Assembly: GCA_963921305.4 (NCBI GenBank)
Contig: CAWUEX030000002.1
Span: 1,426,001 to 1,490,000, forward strand
Direction: 5' to 3'
DNA length: 64,000 nt
Origin: CAWUEX02 sp963921305
GTDB taxonomy: Bacteria > Pseudomonadota > Alphaproteobacteria > Rhodospirillales > Rhodospirillaceae
Part shown: piece after piece, positions 15,367-23,426 of the stretch
How the letters are laid out: every line of letters starts with the position of its first letter
Numbering within the stretch: position 1 is the stretch's first letter
Program-made: the position numbers and the translations under genes
The notes under the pieces: generated by a model
Told to the model about the DNA's origin: nothing
Databases searched by the model: none
Seen by the model: only the letters and a program-made list of their open reading frames with translations

Positions 15367-16707
15367 ATGCGAATGCTCGTTACAGCATTGGGTTTAGTTT
15401 GGTCGGTCGCGGCGGCGGCATCACAGCTTGCCATCACCAATGTCACGGTCATCGATGGGACGGATGGGCCCAACGCTGTTAATCAAACCGTGCTTGTTGA
15501 AGACAGCTTCATTACCGCTGTCGGAGCAGCGAATTCGATCCAAGTCCCGCAGGCGGCGCGCCGCCTGGATGGTGCGGGCAAGTTCCTCATGCCGGGGTGG
15601 ATCGATGCCCACATTCATCTCATCGGCGCCGGGCAGTGGCGCGGGCTAGACAACCCTCCCGGCGTGGAGATCGATTTCGCGGCTGCCAAGTCTGCGCTGC
15701 ACGGGTTTCTCTACGTCGGTGTGACGTCGGTGTATGACGCTGGCAATAATCCTGATCTCATTCTGGAGATGCGGCGGCAGGAGCGTGCCGGAGAACTCGT
15801 CAGCCCGCGTATCTTCGCCACCGGTCATGCGCTGAGCTGGCCGGGAAGTTGGATGTCGTCGACCTTTCATGGTGTCGGCGTGCCCGACTGGCCCGACACC
15901 AAGCGCGTGCTCGACCGCCAGATTGCCATCGCGCCCGATCTGCAAAAGCTGGTGGTCGAGCCTTTCGGCGGTGGTCCCAGTCCGGCCGGGCCGTATATCC
16001 CCGATGATGTCGTCGCCAACATGATCGCCTACCTGCGCGACAACGGCGTGCGCACGGTCATTCACGCCACCAAAGAACCGAACGCGCGTAACGCGGTGGA
16101 GGCTGGCATCAATGCCCTGGCGCATCCTGTCACCGCCGGGCGTGTCAACGCATCGTTCACCCAACTGCTCGCCGGCACCCAAACGCCCGTCGCCACCACG
16201 CTGGCGGTGTTCGATGAAATCATCCGCTTTGGCGAAGATCCCAGTGTCATCGACACGCCGCTCAACCGGTTTGTCATGGGCGGAGACGAAATCGCCGCGC
16301 GCCAGGCCAAAGGTCCACCGCTTTACGCCAGCATGGGCTGGACCACCTGGTTCAAAGCACTTGCGCCGTACATCAAGGAGAACGTGCGCGCGTTGTACGA
16401 TGCGGGAGGCGTTGTTGCCGTCGCCACCGACCGTTCCAACGGCCCGTTGTATTTCCGCGAACTGGAAATTCTCGCTGAGATGGGACTCCCCGCTGCCGAT
16501 CTGGTGCGCATGGGCACGTTAAATGGTGCGAAGTTTCTCGGCCTGGAAAATGAACTGGGTACCATCACTGTGGGCAAACGCGCTGACCTGGTGCTACTCG
16601 CCGCCGATCCCACGGCTGACATCCGCAATGCGCAACAGATTGTCGAGGTGATCAAGAACGGCACCGTAATCGACCGCGCCGCCCTCGATCTGCCCGGCAA
16701 CCGGTAG
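15367..16707 (+). CDS. Secreted amidohydrolase (imidazolonepropionase/prolidase-like)
   Basis: This 446-residue protein has an N-terminal signal peptide (cleavage likely after AAA-AS near residue 18) and a canonical amidohydrolase metal site: HxH in IDAHIHL, a His in VIHATK, a second in LAHPVT, and Asp in VATDRSNG. The C-terminus returns to the small beta domain (GTITVGKRADLVLL). It should hydrolyse an amide or ester-like bond in the periplasm. Unlike the three amidohydrolase-2 proteins in this region, its ligands are complete. GGAGGG at 15357 fits the ATG at 15367; a GTG at 15355 is a weaker option. Confidence 0.85.
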   Translation: MRMLVTALGLVWSVAAAASQLAITNVTVIDGTDGPNAVNQTVLVEDSFITAVGAANSIQVPQAARRLDGAGKFLMPGWIDAHIHLIGAGQWRGLDNPPGVEIDFAAAKSALHGFLYVGVTSVYDAGNNPDLILEMRRQERAGELVSPRIFATGHALSWPGSWMSSTFHGVGVPDWPDTKRVLDRQIAIAPDLQKLVVEPFGGGPSPAGPYIPDDVVANMIAYLRDNGVRTVIHATKEPNARNAVEAGINALAHPVTAGRVNASFTQLLAGTQTPVATTLAVFDEIIRFGEDPSVIDTPLNRFVMGGDEIAARQAKGPPLYASMGWTTWFKALAPYIKENVRALYDAGGVVAVATDRSNGPLYFRELEILAEMGLPAADLVRMGTLNGAKFLGLENELGTITVGKRADLVLLAADPTADIRNAQQIVEVIKNGTVIDRAALDLPGNR

Positions 16708-16772
16708 CGCGCTGACTGGCCGAGGACTCATCGGTTGGTCTGGACCAATCGGCTCAAATCCGGCGTGACTCA

Positions 16773-16869
16773 GGCGTGCATGGGCTCGTTTGACTCAAAA
16801 ATAAGCCTCTGAATTCGTTGATGAATTCAGACCAGCACCGCAGTTTCCCGTGGCGTGCATGGGCTCGTT
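16773..16869. repeat. 18-base direct repeat flanking a palindrome
   Basis: GGCGTGCATGGGCTCGTT occurs identically at 16773-16790 and 16852-16869. Between the copies lies CTGAATTC-GTTGAT-GAATTCAG (16809-16830), a perfect 8-bp inverted repeat. This may be a remnant of a small mobile or duplicated element. Confidence 0.65.
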
Positions 16870-16968
16870 CCTCGATTTTTTACCGAAAGAGTTTTTCCGT
16901 CCCTCATTAGGCCAACCCAAACCCGCACCAATGACGGGGATTCTTGTTCTTCACCGGACCTGCCCCTA

Positions 16969-17081
16969 GCGCGTTTTCAGGCGAACCGGACTCGGGGCGC
17001 CGGTGCGAAAACGCGCAGATTCAATATGATAGAGCATTTTCGAACCGCAAAACCGCACACACTTTTGCTGAAAATGCTCTA
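16969..17081. repeat. Two adjacent long inverted repeats
   Basis: The first palindrome pairs GCGCGTTTTC (16969-16978) with GAAAACGCGC (17007-17016) and has an inner ACCGG/CCGGT stem. The second pairs TAGAGCATTTTC (17030-17041) with GAAAATGCTCTA (17070-17081), a perfect 12-bp match. The AGAGCATTTTC motif is a form I associate with dispersed palindromic repeats in alphaproteobacteria. The second repeat ends 10 bases before the rhomboid start, where a ribosome-binding site would be expected. Confidence 0.7.
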
Positions 17082-17091
17082 GTCTGCCGCC

Positions 17092-17904
17092 ATGTTCTTG
17101 CCCGTCCGTGACGACAATCCGCACACCATCACGCCAGTCGTCACCTGGGTGCTGATTGCCATCAACGTCTGCGTCTTCCTCTGGCAGCAAACTCTGAGCG
17201 AGCAAGGGAGTCGCATCGCCATCCTGGCCTTCGGGCTGATCCCGGCGGACCTGTTCGGCACGGCGGAGCTCAACCCCGCCATCGCGCCGCTGCCGGCGTG
17301 GCTCACCATCTTCACCTCCATGTTCCTGCACGGCGGGTGGATGCACCTCATCGGCAACATGCTGTACCTGTGGATCTTCGGGGACAACGTCGAAGCCTCC
17401 ATGGGCCGGGGCCGCTTCCTGTTGTTCTATTTCATCTGCGGTTTGGCGGCGGCGCTGACGCAAAGTTTATCGGCGCCCGGTTCTACAATTCCTATGGTCG
17501 GCGCGTCCGGAGCGGTGGCCGGGGTGCTCGGCGCCTATTTGATCCTGCACCCCCACGCCAACATCCGGGTATTCGTGTGGATCATCGTCTACATCTCGGT
17601 CATCAACGTCCCGGCCTGGATTGTGCTGGGCTTCTGGTTCATCGGCCAACTCCTCAACCAGCTTGTCACGCCTTTGGGGGCGCCGGGCGTGGCCTTCCTC
17701 GCCCACATCGGCGGGTTCGTCGCCGGGGCGCTATTGATCTTTAAGTTTCGAAAACAGGGCGTTGCCGTGTTTAGCCGCCGGGTCTCCCGCCCCTTTGAGA
17801 TGTCCAGCCGCCGTATTGATGCACCGCGCCGCAACGGCGGCAGTGTGCCGCAAACCGGTACACCGCCCCCTGAGCCCCCGCGCCGTAGAGGCCCATGGGA
17901 TTAA
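17092..17904 (+). CDS. Rhomboid-family intramembrane serine protease
   Basis: This 270-residue polytopic membrane protein has the rhomboid active-site Ser in GASGAVAGVLGAY, the catalytic His in AHIGGFVAGAL, and the conserved HGGWMHLIGNMLYLWIFG segment. It should cleave transmembrane helices within the inner membrane. The C-terminal 50 residues are a Pro/Arg-rich cytoplasmic tail. No Shine-Dalgarno sequence is visible because a palindromic repeat ends 10 bases before the ATG, so translation may be leaderless-like or structure-controlled. Convergent with xerC. Confidence 0.9.
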   Translation: MFLPVRDDNPHTITPVVTWVLIAINVCVFLWQQTLSEQGSRIAILAFGLIPADLFGTAELNPAIAPLPAWLTIFTSMFLHGGWMHLIGNMLYLWIFGDNVEASMGRGRFLLFYFICGLAAALTQSLSAPGSTIPMVGASGAVAGVLGAYLILHPHANIRVFVWIIVYISVINVPAWIVLGFWFIGQLLNQLVTPLGAPGVAFLAHIGGFVAGALLIFKFRKQGVAVFSRRVSRPFEMSSRRIDAPRRNGGSVPQTGTPPPEPPRRRGPWD

Positions 17905-17970
17905 CCGGATCATGTTTATGGATCGTTGAGTTGTCGCCGATTGTCTCGGCTGCGCTCGCTTAAGCCACGC

Positions 17971-18936
17971 TCAAGAGTCCCGCGCGCGCGGGTGGGCGTC
18001 GTCATACACCCGGCGCAACTGTTCCTCGTCGACGGCGGTATAGCGTTGCGTCGTCGACAGCGACGCATGCCCCAGCAATTCCTGAATGGTGCGCAGGTCG
18101 CCGCCCTTGGCCAGGAGGTGTGTCGCGAAGCTGTGCCGTAACGCGTGCGGTGTGGCGCTGTCGCCGAGACCAAGCAGGGCCCGCACGTGACGCATCTGCC
18201 GCTGCACCACACCGGCATTCAAGCGCGCGCCGCGTTTGCCGACAAACAGCGGATCATCTTTGGTGATCGCATGTGGGCAGGCGGCCCGGTAGCCCTCAAT
18301 CGCGGCGGCCACCACAGGCAGCACCGGCACGATGCGCTCCTTGTTGCCTTTGCCGATCACCCGCAAGGTGCCATCGGTGTTTTTGTCCTGACCGACATCG
18401 CCGCCGTTCAGCGCCAAGGCTTCACCGATGCGCAAACCACAGCCGTAGAGCAACAGCATGATCGCCATGTCCCGCTTGGCCAGCCAGGGTTCGTCTTGTA
18501 GCTCGGCGGCGGCCTTCACCGCGGCAAGTGCATCTTCAGCGGTCAGCGCCTTGGGAATGCTTGACGGAGTCTTCGGCGTGCGCACCGCGTCAATTGCCGG
18601 GTTATGAACCAGGCCGTTGCGGTCCAGGTAGCGGAAGAAGTTGCGCAGTGTGCTCATCGCCCGCGCCAAGGATGTGCGCGCCAGACCTTCTGCCGTGCGC
18701 CGCGCCAGGTAGCTGCGGAAGTCCGCCGCTTTAAGGTCCTGTAGGTCAGACAGACTAGGCTCGCCGCCGATGTGCTCAACGAGGAACGCAAAGAAAGCGG
18801 CCAGGTCGCGGCGGTAGGCATCCGCCGTGTGTTTCGACGCCCGCCGTTCGCTCTCCAGCCAGCGGGTCCAGCCGTCGATCGCAGCGGAGACGTCCGGTGC
18901 GACGGAGAAGTGAATTAAGCCTGCGCGGGCCACCAT
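17971..18936 (-). CDS. xerC: Tyrosine recombinase XerC
   Basis: This 321-residue tyrosine recombinase has an N-terminal SAM-like core-binding domain (about residues 10-105) and a catalytic domain with the R-K-H-R-H-Y set: Arg in GCGLRIGEAL, Lys in GKGNKERIVP, HALRHSFATH, HASLSTTQ and the nucleophile Tyr in RYTAVDEEQL. XerC with XerD resolves chromosome dimers at dif. The neighbouring DUF484 gene (22-base overlap) and priA are its usual alphaproteobacterial company, so it is the housekeeping recombinase and not a phage integrase. Confidence 0.93.
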   Translation of the reverse strand: MVARAGLIHFSVAPDVSAAIDGWTRWLESERRASKHTADAYRRDLAAFFAFLVEHIGGEPSLSDLQDLKAADFRSYLARRTAEGLARTSLARAMSTLRNFFRYLDRNGLVHNPAIDAVRTPKTPSSIPKALTAEDALAAVKAAAELQDEPWLAKRDMAIMLLLYGCGLRIGEALALNGGDVGQDKNTDGTLRVIGKGNKERIVPVLPVVAAAIEGYRAACPHAITKDDPLFVGKRGARLNAGVVQRQMRHVRALLGLGDSATPHALRHSFATHLLAKGGDLRTIQELLGHASLSTTQRYTAVDEEQLRRVYDDAHPRARDS

Positions 18937-19628
18937 CGCGCCACGGCGTAGCGCACGACCTCTGTCAGAAAGCCGAGCAGCTCCGTGCCCTGATCTTCGG
19001 AGAAATACCCCTCCTCGCGGCTGCCGACGGCGAACACCCCGACCGGCATCGCGCCCAGCGGTTCCAGCCGCACCAGCGCGTCCGAGGTCACCAGGCCTTC
19101 CGCAGCACCATAAAGCGCCGTGCCGCCGTCGGTCTTGGTCCGCAGGCGCGCCGGCGCGCCGGTACCCATCAGCATATCGACGGTTCCAGGTGTCAGCGGG
19201 CGGATGGCCTCGTCAGCCCCAAGCGGCAGCGCTGCGGCGGTGGGGTCAACCTCAATGCCGATGGCCGCCGCATCGACGCTCATGAACAACGGAATTTCTT
19301 CCGCCAGCAACCGCCCAAGAGCGGCGAAATCTTCCGCGTGCAGAACGGCAAGGGCGCACTCGTGGGTCTTCTCCAGGATCGACATGTTCGAGCGCGTGGT
19401 GGTGACCAGATGCTCGCTTGAGGCTTTCAGTTCATCGACCTGGCGGCGCAGGCGCTGCACCACAAAGCGCTGCATGTCGACCACGGTCTCAGACTCAAAA
19501 CGCCGGTCCGGAGCCAGCTCTGACAAGAGCTTGGGGTTGTTCAGCAGCAGTTTGGGATGCGCGCGCAAATAGGCGATGACGTCCGCCTCGCTCAGGTCAG
19601 CTTTCTCTTTTGTCGGCGTGTCAGCCAT
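18915..19628 (-). CDS. DUF484 family protein
   Basis: This 237-residue protein matches DUF484: an N-terminal helical segment (DVIAYLRAHPKLLLNNPKLL), a coiled-coil around residues 55-95, and a C-terminal GAF-like domain (residues about 100-235, with PVGVFAVGSREEGYF). The function is not established. The gene overlaps xerC by 22 bases on the same strand, so the two are probably translated together. No membrane segment or catalytic motif is visible. Confidence 0.87.
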   Translation of the reverse strand: MADTPTKEKADLSEADVIAYLRAHPKLLLNNPKLLSELAPDRRFESETVVDMQRFVVQRLRRQVDELKASSEHLVTTTRSNMSILEKTHECALAVLHAEDFAALGRLLAEEIPLFMSVDAAAIGIEVDPTAAALPLGADEAIRPLTPGTVDMLMGTGAPARLRTKTDGGTALYGAAEGLVTSDALVRLEPLGAMPVGVFAVGSREEGYFSEDQGTELLGFLTEVVRYAVARWWPAQA

Positions 19629-19652
19629 GTGTCAGCGATCCTCGCCTTAACT

Positions 19653-20306
19653 TCACAGGATCGACTGTCCGGTCTTAGCCCAGTCATCCAGGAAGGCGGC
19701 CAGACCTTTGTCGGTCAGGGGGTGCTTGTACAGCTGGCGCAAGGTCTTCGGCGGCATGGTGGCAACATGAGCTCCCATCCGCGCGGCCTCGACCACATGC
19801 ATGGGATGGCGGATTGAGGCCACCAGCACCTCGGTCTTGAAATCGTAGTTGGCGTAGATCTCGCAAATCTCATCGATCAGGTTCATGCCGTCGGCGCCGA
19901 TGTCGTCCAGCCGGCCGACAAACGGCGAGATGAACGCCGCACCCGCCTTTGCCGCCAGCAATGCCTGGGCGGCGCTGAAGCACAGCGTCACGTTGACCTG
20001 AGTGCCGTCGTCGGACAGCGCCTTGCAGCATTTCAGGCCATCGGGGATCAGCGGCACCTTGATGGCGACGTTGGGTGCGATCTTCCTCAGTACCTCGGCT
20101 TCTTTCATCATGGTGTCGAAGTCGGTGGCCGTGACTTCCGCGCTCACCGGGCCGTCGACCACGGCGCAAATGTCTTTGATCAGATCGAGAAAGGATTTTC
20201 CAGTGGCCGCTGCCAGTGACGGATTGGTGGTCACGCCGTCCACCAGGCCCGTGTCTGCCAGGTCTTTGATCTCGTCGATGTCTGCCGTGTCGATGAAGAA
20301 TTTCAT
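19653..20306 (-). CDS. fsa: Fructose-6-phosphate aldolase / short transaldolase
   Basis: This 217-residue protein is the compact transaldolase/FSA type. It begins MKFFIDTADIDEI, and has DGVTTNPSL, the Schiff-base Lys in NVAIKVPLI (residue about 86) and SPFVGRLDDIG. It transfers or cleaves a three-carbon dihydroxyacetone unit in the pentose phosphate pathway. The transaldolase and FSA subgroups cannot be told apart with confidence from sequence by eye. It is divergent from priA and 24 bases upstream of the DUF484 gene. Confidence 0.9.
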   Translation of the reverse strand: MKFFIDTADIDEIKDLADTGLVDGVTTNPSLAAATGKSFLDLIKDICAVVDGPVSAEVTATDFDTMMKEAEVLRKIAPNVAIKVPLIPDGLKCCKALSDDGTQVNVTLCFSAAQALLAAKAGAAFISPFVGRLDDIGADGMNLIDEICEIYANYDFKTEVLVASIRHPMHVVEAARMGAHVATMPPKTLRQLYKHPLTDKGLAAFLDDWAKTGQSIL

Positions 20307-20330
20307 GGCGGTTCTGAAACAACCCCTCTC

Positions 20331-20336
20331 ATTATA
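20331..20336 (-). promoter_or_regulatory. Candidate -10 box for the aldolase-DUF484-xerC operon
   Basis: On the minus strand TATAAT, a perfect -10 hexamer, lies 25 bases before the aldolase start. No good -35 hexamer is present 16-18 bases upstream, so this is a partial promoter call. Confidence 0.4.
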
Positions 20337-20397
20337 CGTGCTGTGAAGTCCGGCCGGCGTCCTCTCCGGCGCTCAACCATGATATGACCAGGACACC

Positions 20398-22641
20398 ATG
20401 GTCCAATCAAGTGCTCCTCTGTCCTCAAATGGCGACGGTCCTCACGGCAAGCAGGTTTTCGGGCCGGGTGACCGGATCGCGGTGCTGTTGCCGCTTCCGG
20501 TTGAAGGCACCTACGACTATCGCGTGCCCGATGACGTCACCGTTGCCTCCGGCGACATCATTGAGGTGCCCTTGGGGCGCCGGTTTGAAACCGGCGTGGT
20601 GTGGGGTGCCGCTGCGGATGACATTGACCCGGGTAAGGTCAAAGACGCCGTCGGCCTGAAGGACCTGCCGCGCTTGCCGGCGTCATTGCTCACCTTCATC
20701 GACTGGATGGCCGACTACACGCTGCAGCCCAAAGGCGTGATCTTACGCATGGCTTTGCGCGGTGCCCGCGGCCTGAAACCTCACGCGCCGGAAACGGAGT
20801 TGATCGCCGCCGCCACGCCGCCGCCGGGCCTCAAGCTCACCGAAGCGCGTCAAAAGGTGATGGCGGCGCTGGGGCAGGGGGCTGCGCCGAACGCCACGCA
20901 ACTTGCCAAACGGGCGGGTGTCAGTGCGTCGGTGGTCAAAGGCTTGATCGAGGCTGGTGCGATCGAAACCCGGATCGCGGCCTCATCACCTTTGTTCGAT
21001 GCGCCTGATCCCCATCGTCAGGGCGTCGCCCTCGAGCCCGAGCAACAAGAGGCGGCGTCGGTCCTGTCGGGTGCGGTCGGACGTGGGTTTTCTGTGTCTT
21101 TACTTGAGGGCGTCACCGGGTCCGGCAAGACGGAAGTGTATTTCGAGCCCGTTGCTGCCGCCCTCAAAGCCGGTCAGCAGGTGTTGGTTCTGGTGCCGGA
21201 GATTTCCCTGACGGCCCAATGGCTAGGACGCTTCCGCGCCCGCTTCGGCGTTGATCCCGCCGTCTGGCATTCCGAGGTCACCGGCAAACAGCGCCGCGAA
21301 ACCTGGCGGGCCATCGCGGAGGGCAAAGCGCAGGTGGTGGTCGGCGCCCGCTCGGCGCTGTTTTTGCCGTTCCCCAAACTCGGCCTGGTTGTCGTCGACG
21401 AAGAACATGATGCCGGGTTCAAACAGGAAGACGGGGTGATCTATCACGCCCGTGACATGGCGGTGGTGCGCGCGCGGGAAACCGATATCCCTATCATCCT
21501 CGCGTCCGCGACACCGTCGTTGGAAAGCATCCTGAATGCGCAGGCCGGGCGGTACCGTCATGTCGTACTGACGGGGCGTGTCGGCGGGGCGGTTTTGCCC
21601 GACGTGACACTCATCAACATGATCCGCACGCCGCCGGAGAAGGGGCCGTGGGGCCGGTCCTGGTTGGCGCCGCCGCTGGTGACTGCCATCGACGAGACCC
21701 TGGCGGCGGGCGAGCAGGCCTTGTTGTTTCTCAACCGCCGCGGCTATGCGCCGCTGACCCTCTGCTCTGCCTGCGGTCATCGCTTGCAATGCCCCAGTTG
21801 TACAGCGTGGCTGGTCGAACACCGCTTGGCCAAGCGCCTGCAATGTCATCACTGCGGCTACGTCGCGCCGCTCCCCAACGCCTGTCCCGCCTGCGGCAAG
21901 GAAGACACGTTCGTGCCCTGCGGTCCGGGGATCGAGCGGGTGGCGGAAGAGGCCGCCGCCCGCTGGCCTAAAGCCCGGGTGGTGGCGGTGGCCAGCGACA
22001 CGCTGGAACGGCCCTCGGCCATGGCGGCGCTGGTCGAGGCGATCGAGCGCCGGCAGATCGATATCGTTGTCGGCACCCAAGTGCTGGCCAAAGGCCATCA
22101 CTTTCCCGGGTTGACGTTGGTCGGGGTTGTAGATTCCGACCTCGGACTTGCGAGTTGGGATCTGCGTGCCTCGGAACGGACTCACCAACTGTTGCATCAG
22201 GTCTCCGGCCGGGCGGGGCGTGCCGAGGCGCCCGGGCGGGTCATGCTGCAGACCCATGATCCCAACCATCCCGTGTTGCAGGCGATGATCGACGAAGATG
22301 CCGCTTCGTTCCTGACCACGGAAGCGGATGCCCGCCGGGGTCTCGGCATGCCGCCCTTCGGGCGCCTGGTTGCGATTATTCTCAGCGGCACCAATGAACA
22401 CGCTGTGCAACAAGCCGGGCGTGACATGGCCCGCGCGGCTCCTAAGGCTCAGGGCGTGGAGGTGCTTGGTCCCGCGCCTGCGTTCATGGCCTTGTTGCGT
22501 GGCCGCCACCGGCACCGCTTTCTCGTCAAAGGGCCCCGCAACCGGCTGCTGCAACCTCTGATCCGGAGCTGGCTCGAGGCGGTCCAACTGCCCTCATCGG
22601 TGCGGGTTCAGATCGATGTCGACCCCTACAGTTTCTATTAG
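20398..22641 (+). CDS. priA: Primosomal protein N', PriA helicase
   Basis: This 747-residue replication-restart helicase has a 3'-end-binding N-terminal domain (AVLLPLPVEGTYDYRVP), Walker A GVTGSGKT with Lys244, Walker B DEEH, and the GSATPSLES-like motif (here LASATPSLES). Eight zinc-binding cysteines lie in the CSACGH, CPSC, CHHCGY and CPACGK clusters, followed by the C-terminal helicase lobe. It reloads DnaB at stalled forks. The length is normal for alphaproteobacteria, and it lies just upstream of the atp operon, as in many relatives. The first 20 residues are not conserved and a later start is possible. Confidence 0.95.
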   Translation: MVQSSAPLSSNGDGPHGKQVFGPGDRIAVLLPLPVEGTYDYRVPDDVTVASGDIIEVPLGRRFETGVVWGAAADDIDPGKVKDAVGLKDLPRLPASLLTFIDWMADYTLQPKGVILRMALRGARGLKPHAPETELIAAATPPPGLKLTEARQKVMAALGQGAAPNATQLAKRAGVSASVVKGLIEAGAIETRIAASSPLFDAPDPHRQGVALEPEQQEAASVLSGAVGRGFSVSLLEGVTGSGKTEVYFEPVAAALKAGQQVLVLVPEISLTAQWLGRFRARFGVDPAVWHSEVTGKQRRETWRAIAEGKAQVVVGARSALFLPFPKLGLVVVDEEHDAGFKQEDGVIYHARDMAVVRARETDIPIILASATPSLESILNAQAGRYRHVVLTGRVGGAVLPDVTLINMIRTPPEKGPWGRSWLAPPLVTAIDETLAAGEQALLFLNRRGYAPLTLCSACGHRLQCPSCTAWLVEHRLAKRLQCHHCGYVAPLPNACPACGKEDTFVPCGPGIERVAEEAAARWPKARVVAVASDTLERPSAMAALVEAIERRQIDIVVGTQVLAKGHHFPGLTLVGVVDSDLGLASWDLRASERTHQLLHQVSGRAGRAEAPGRVMLQTHDPNHPVLQAMIDEDAASFLTTEADARRGLGMPPFGRLVAIILSGTNEHAVQQAGRDMARAAPKAQGVEVLGPAPAFMALLRGRHRHRFLVKGPRNRLLQPLIRSWLEAVQLPSSVRVQIDVDPYSFY

Positions 22642-22865
22642 TTTTTCTATTCGTTTCCGCGCTTGTCCGGACTCTGTTGCAACGCACATGTGGTTATGGT
22701 ACCACCCCGTTCGCGGTGGCCGAGGGGCCTGTTCTGGGCTCCAAGATCGCTAATAAAATCAATTGTTTAGTTCTCACTTCGGTGGGGCGAAAGACGGGTC
22801 CCGGCAGGCTCCGGGGCGAGCACCATAGCGGTTGGGGTGCACCGTCGTCTTGAAGGGGCACGTGA

Positions 22866-23426
22866 ATGGCATCGGACGGAGCAGGTGTAGGCGGTTTAGC
22901 CGCTCGGTATGCCTCAGCCCTGTATGACCTGGCCGATGACTCCGGCGCCATTGACGCCATCGCCGATGACCTCGCGAACCTTGGGGCGTTGATCGAAGAC
23001 AGCGGTGATTTCGCCCGCTTTATCAAGAGCCCTGTGCTGACGCGCGATGAACAGACCAAAGGCATTGCTGCCGTTGCCGCGAAAGCCGGTCTGAACGACA
23101 CCACCACCAAGTTCCTCGGCCTGGTTGCCAGCAACCGCCGCTTGTTCGCGTTGCCGGACATGATCAAGGCCTACCAAGACATTCTTGCCGCCCGCCGCGG
23201 TCAGGTCACCGCAGAGGTCACCTCCGCCGTCGATCTGTCGGACGGTCAAAGCCAGTCGCTGGCCGACGCGCTCAAAGCCGCCGTTGGCACCACCGTGGCG
23301 GTCACGACGAAAGTCGATCCATCCATTCTCGGCGGACTGATCGTGCGTGTTGGCTCACGCATGGTCGACAGTTCGCTCAAATCCAAGCTGCAACGCCTTA
23401 AGCTGTCTATGAAAGGGGTCGGATAA
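22866..23426 (+). CDS. atpH: ATP synthase F1 delta subunit
   Basis: This 186-residue delta/OSCP subunit is recognisable from the N-terminal LAARYASALYDLA helix and the C-terminal VTTKVDPSILGGLIVRVGS segment. It links F1 to the peripheral stalk. First gene of the F1 operon. Its stop shares one base with the atpA start (TAATG). AAGGGG precedes the ATG. The 224-base gap upstream presumably holds the operon promoter, but no convincing -35/-10 pair was found by eye. Confidence 0.95.
   Translation: MASDGAGVGGLAARYASALYDLADDSGAIDAIADDLANLGALIEDSGDFARFIKSPVLTRDEQTKGIAAVAAKAGLNDTTTKFLGLVASNRRLFALPDMIKAYQDILAARRGQVTAEVTSAVDLSDGQSQSLADALKAAVGTTVAVTTKVDPSILGGLIVRVGSRMVDSSLKSKLQRLKLSMKGVG

Larger units (their letters stand above)
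16708..17091. other. Gene-free, repeat-dense intergenic region
   Basis: No credible gene lies in these 384 bases. They contain a hairpin just after the amidohydrolase (16732-16739 with 16744-16751, one G-U pair, no T-run), an 18-base direct repeat, an 8-bp inverted repeat (16809-16816 with 16823-16830) and two longer inverted repeats directly before the rhomboid gene. The region marks the border between the catabolic cluster and housekeeping genes. Confidence 0.7.

Noticed and set aside
17971..18936. Possible phage or mobile-element integrase
   Set aside because: The tyrosine recombinase is in the standard xerC location beside DUF484 with no attachment site, tRNA or phage genes nearby.
21223..22587. 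454-codon antisense frame over priA
   Set aside because: PriA motifs are complete on the plus strand, and the antisense product is low-complexity and unlike any family.
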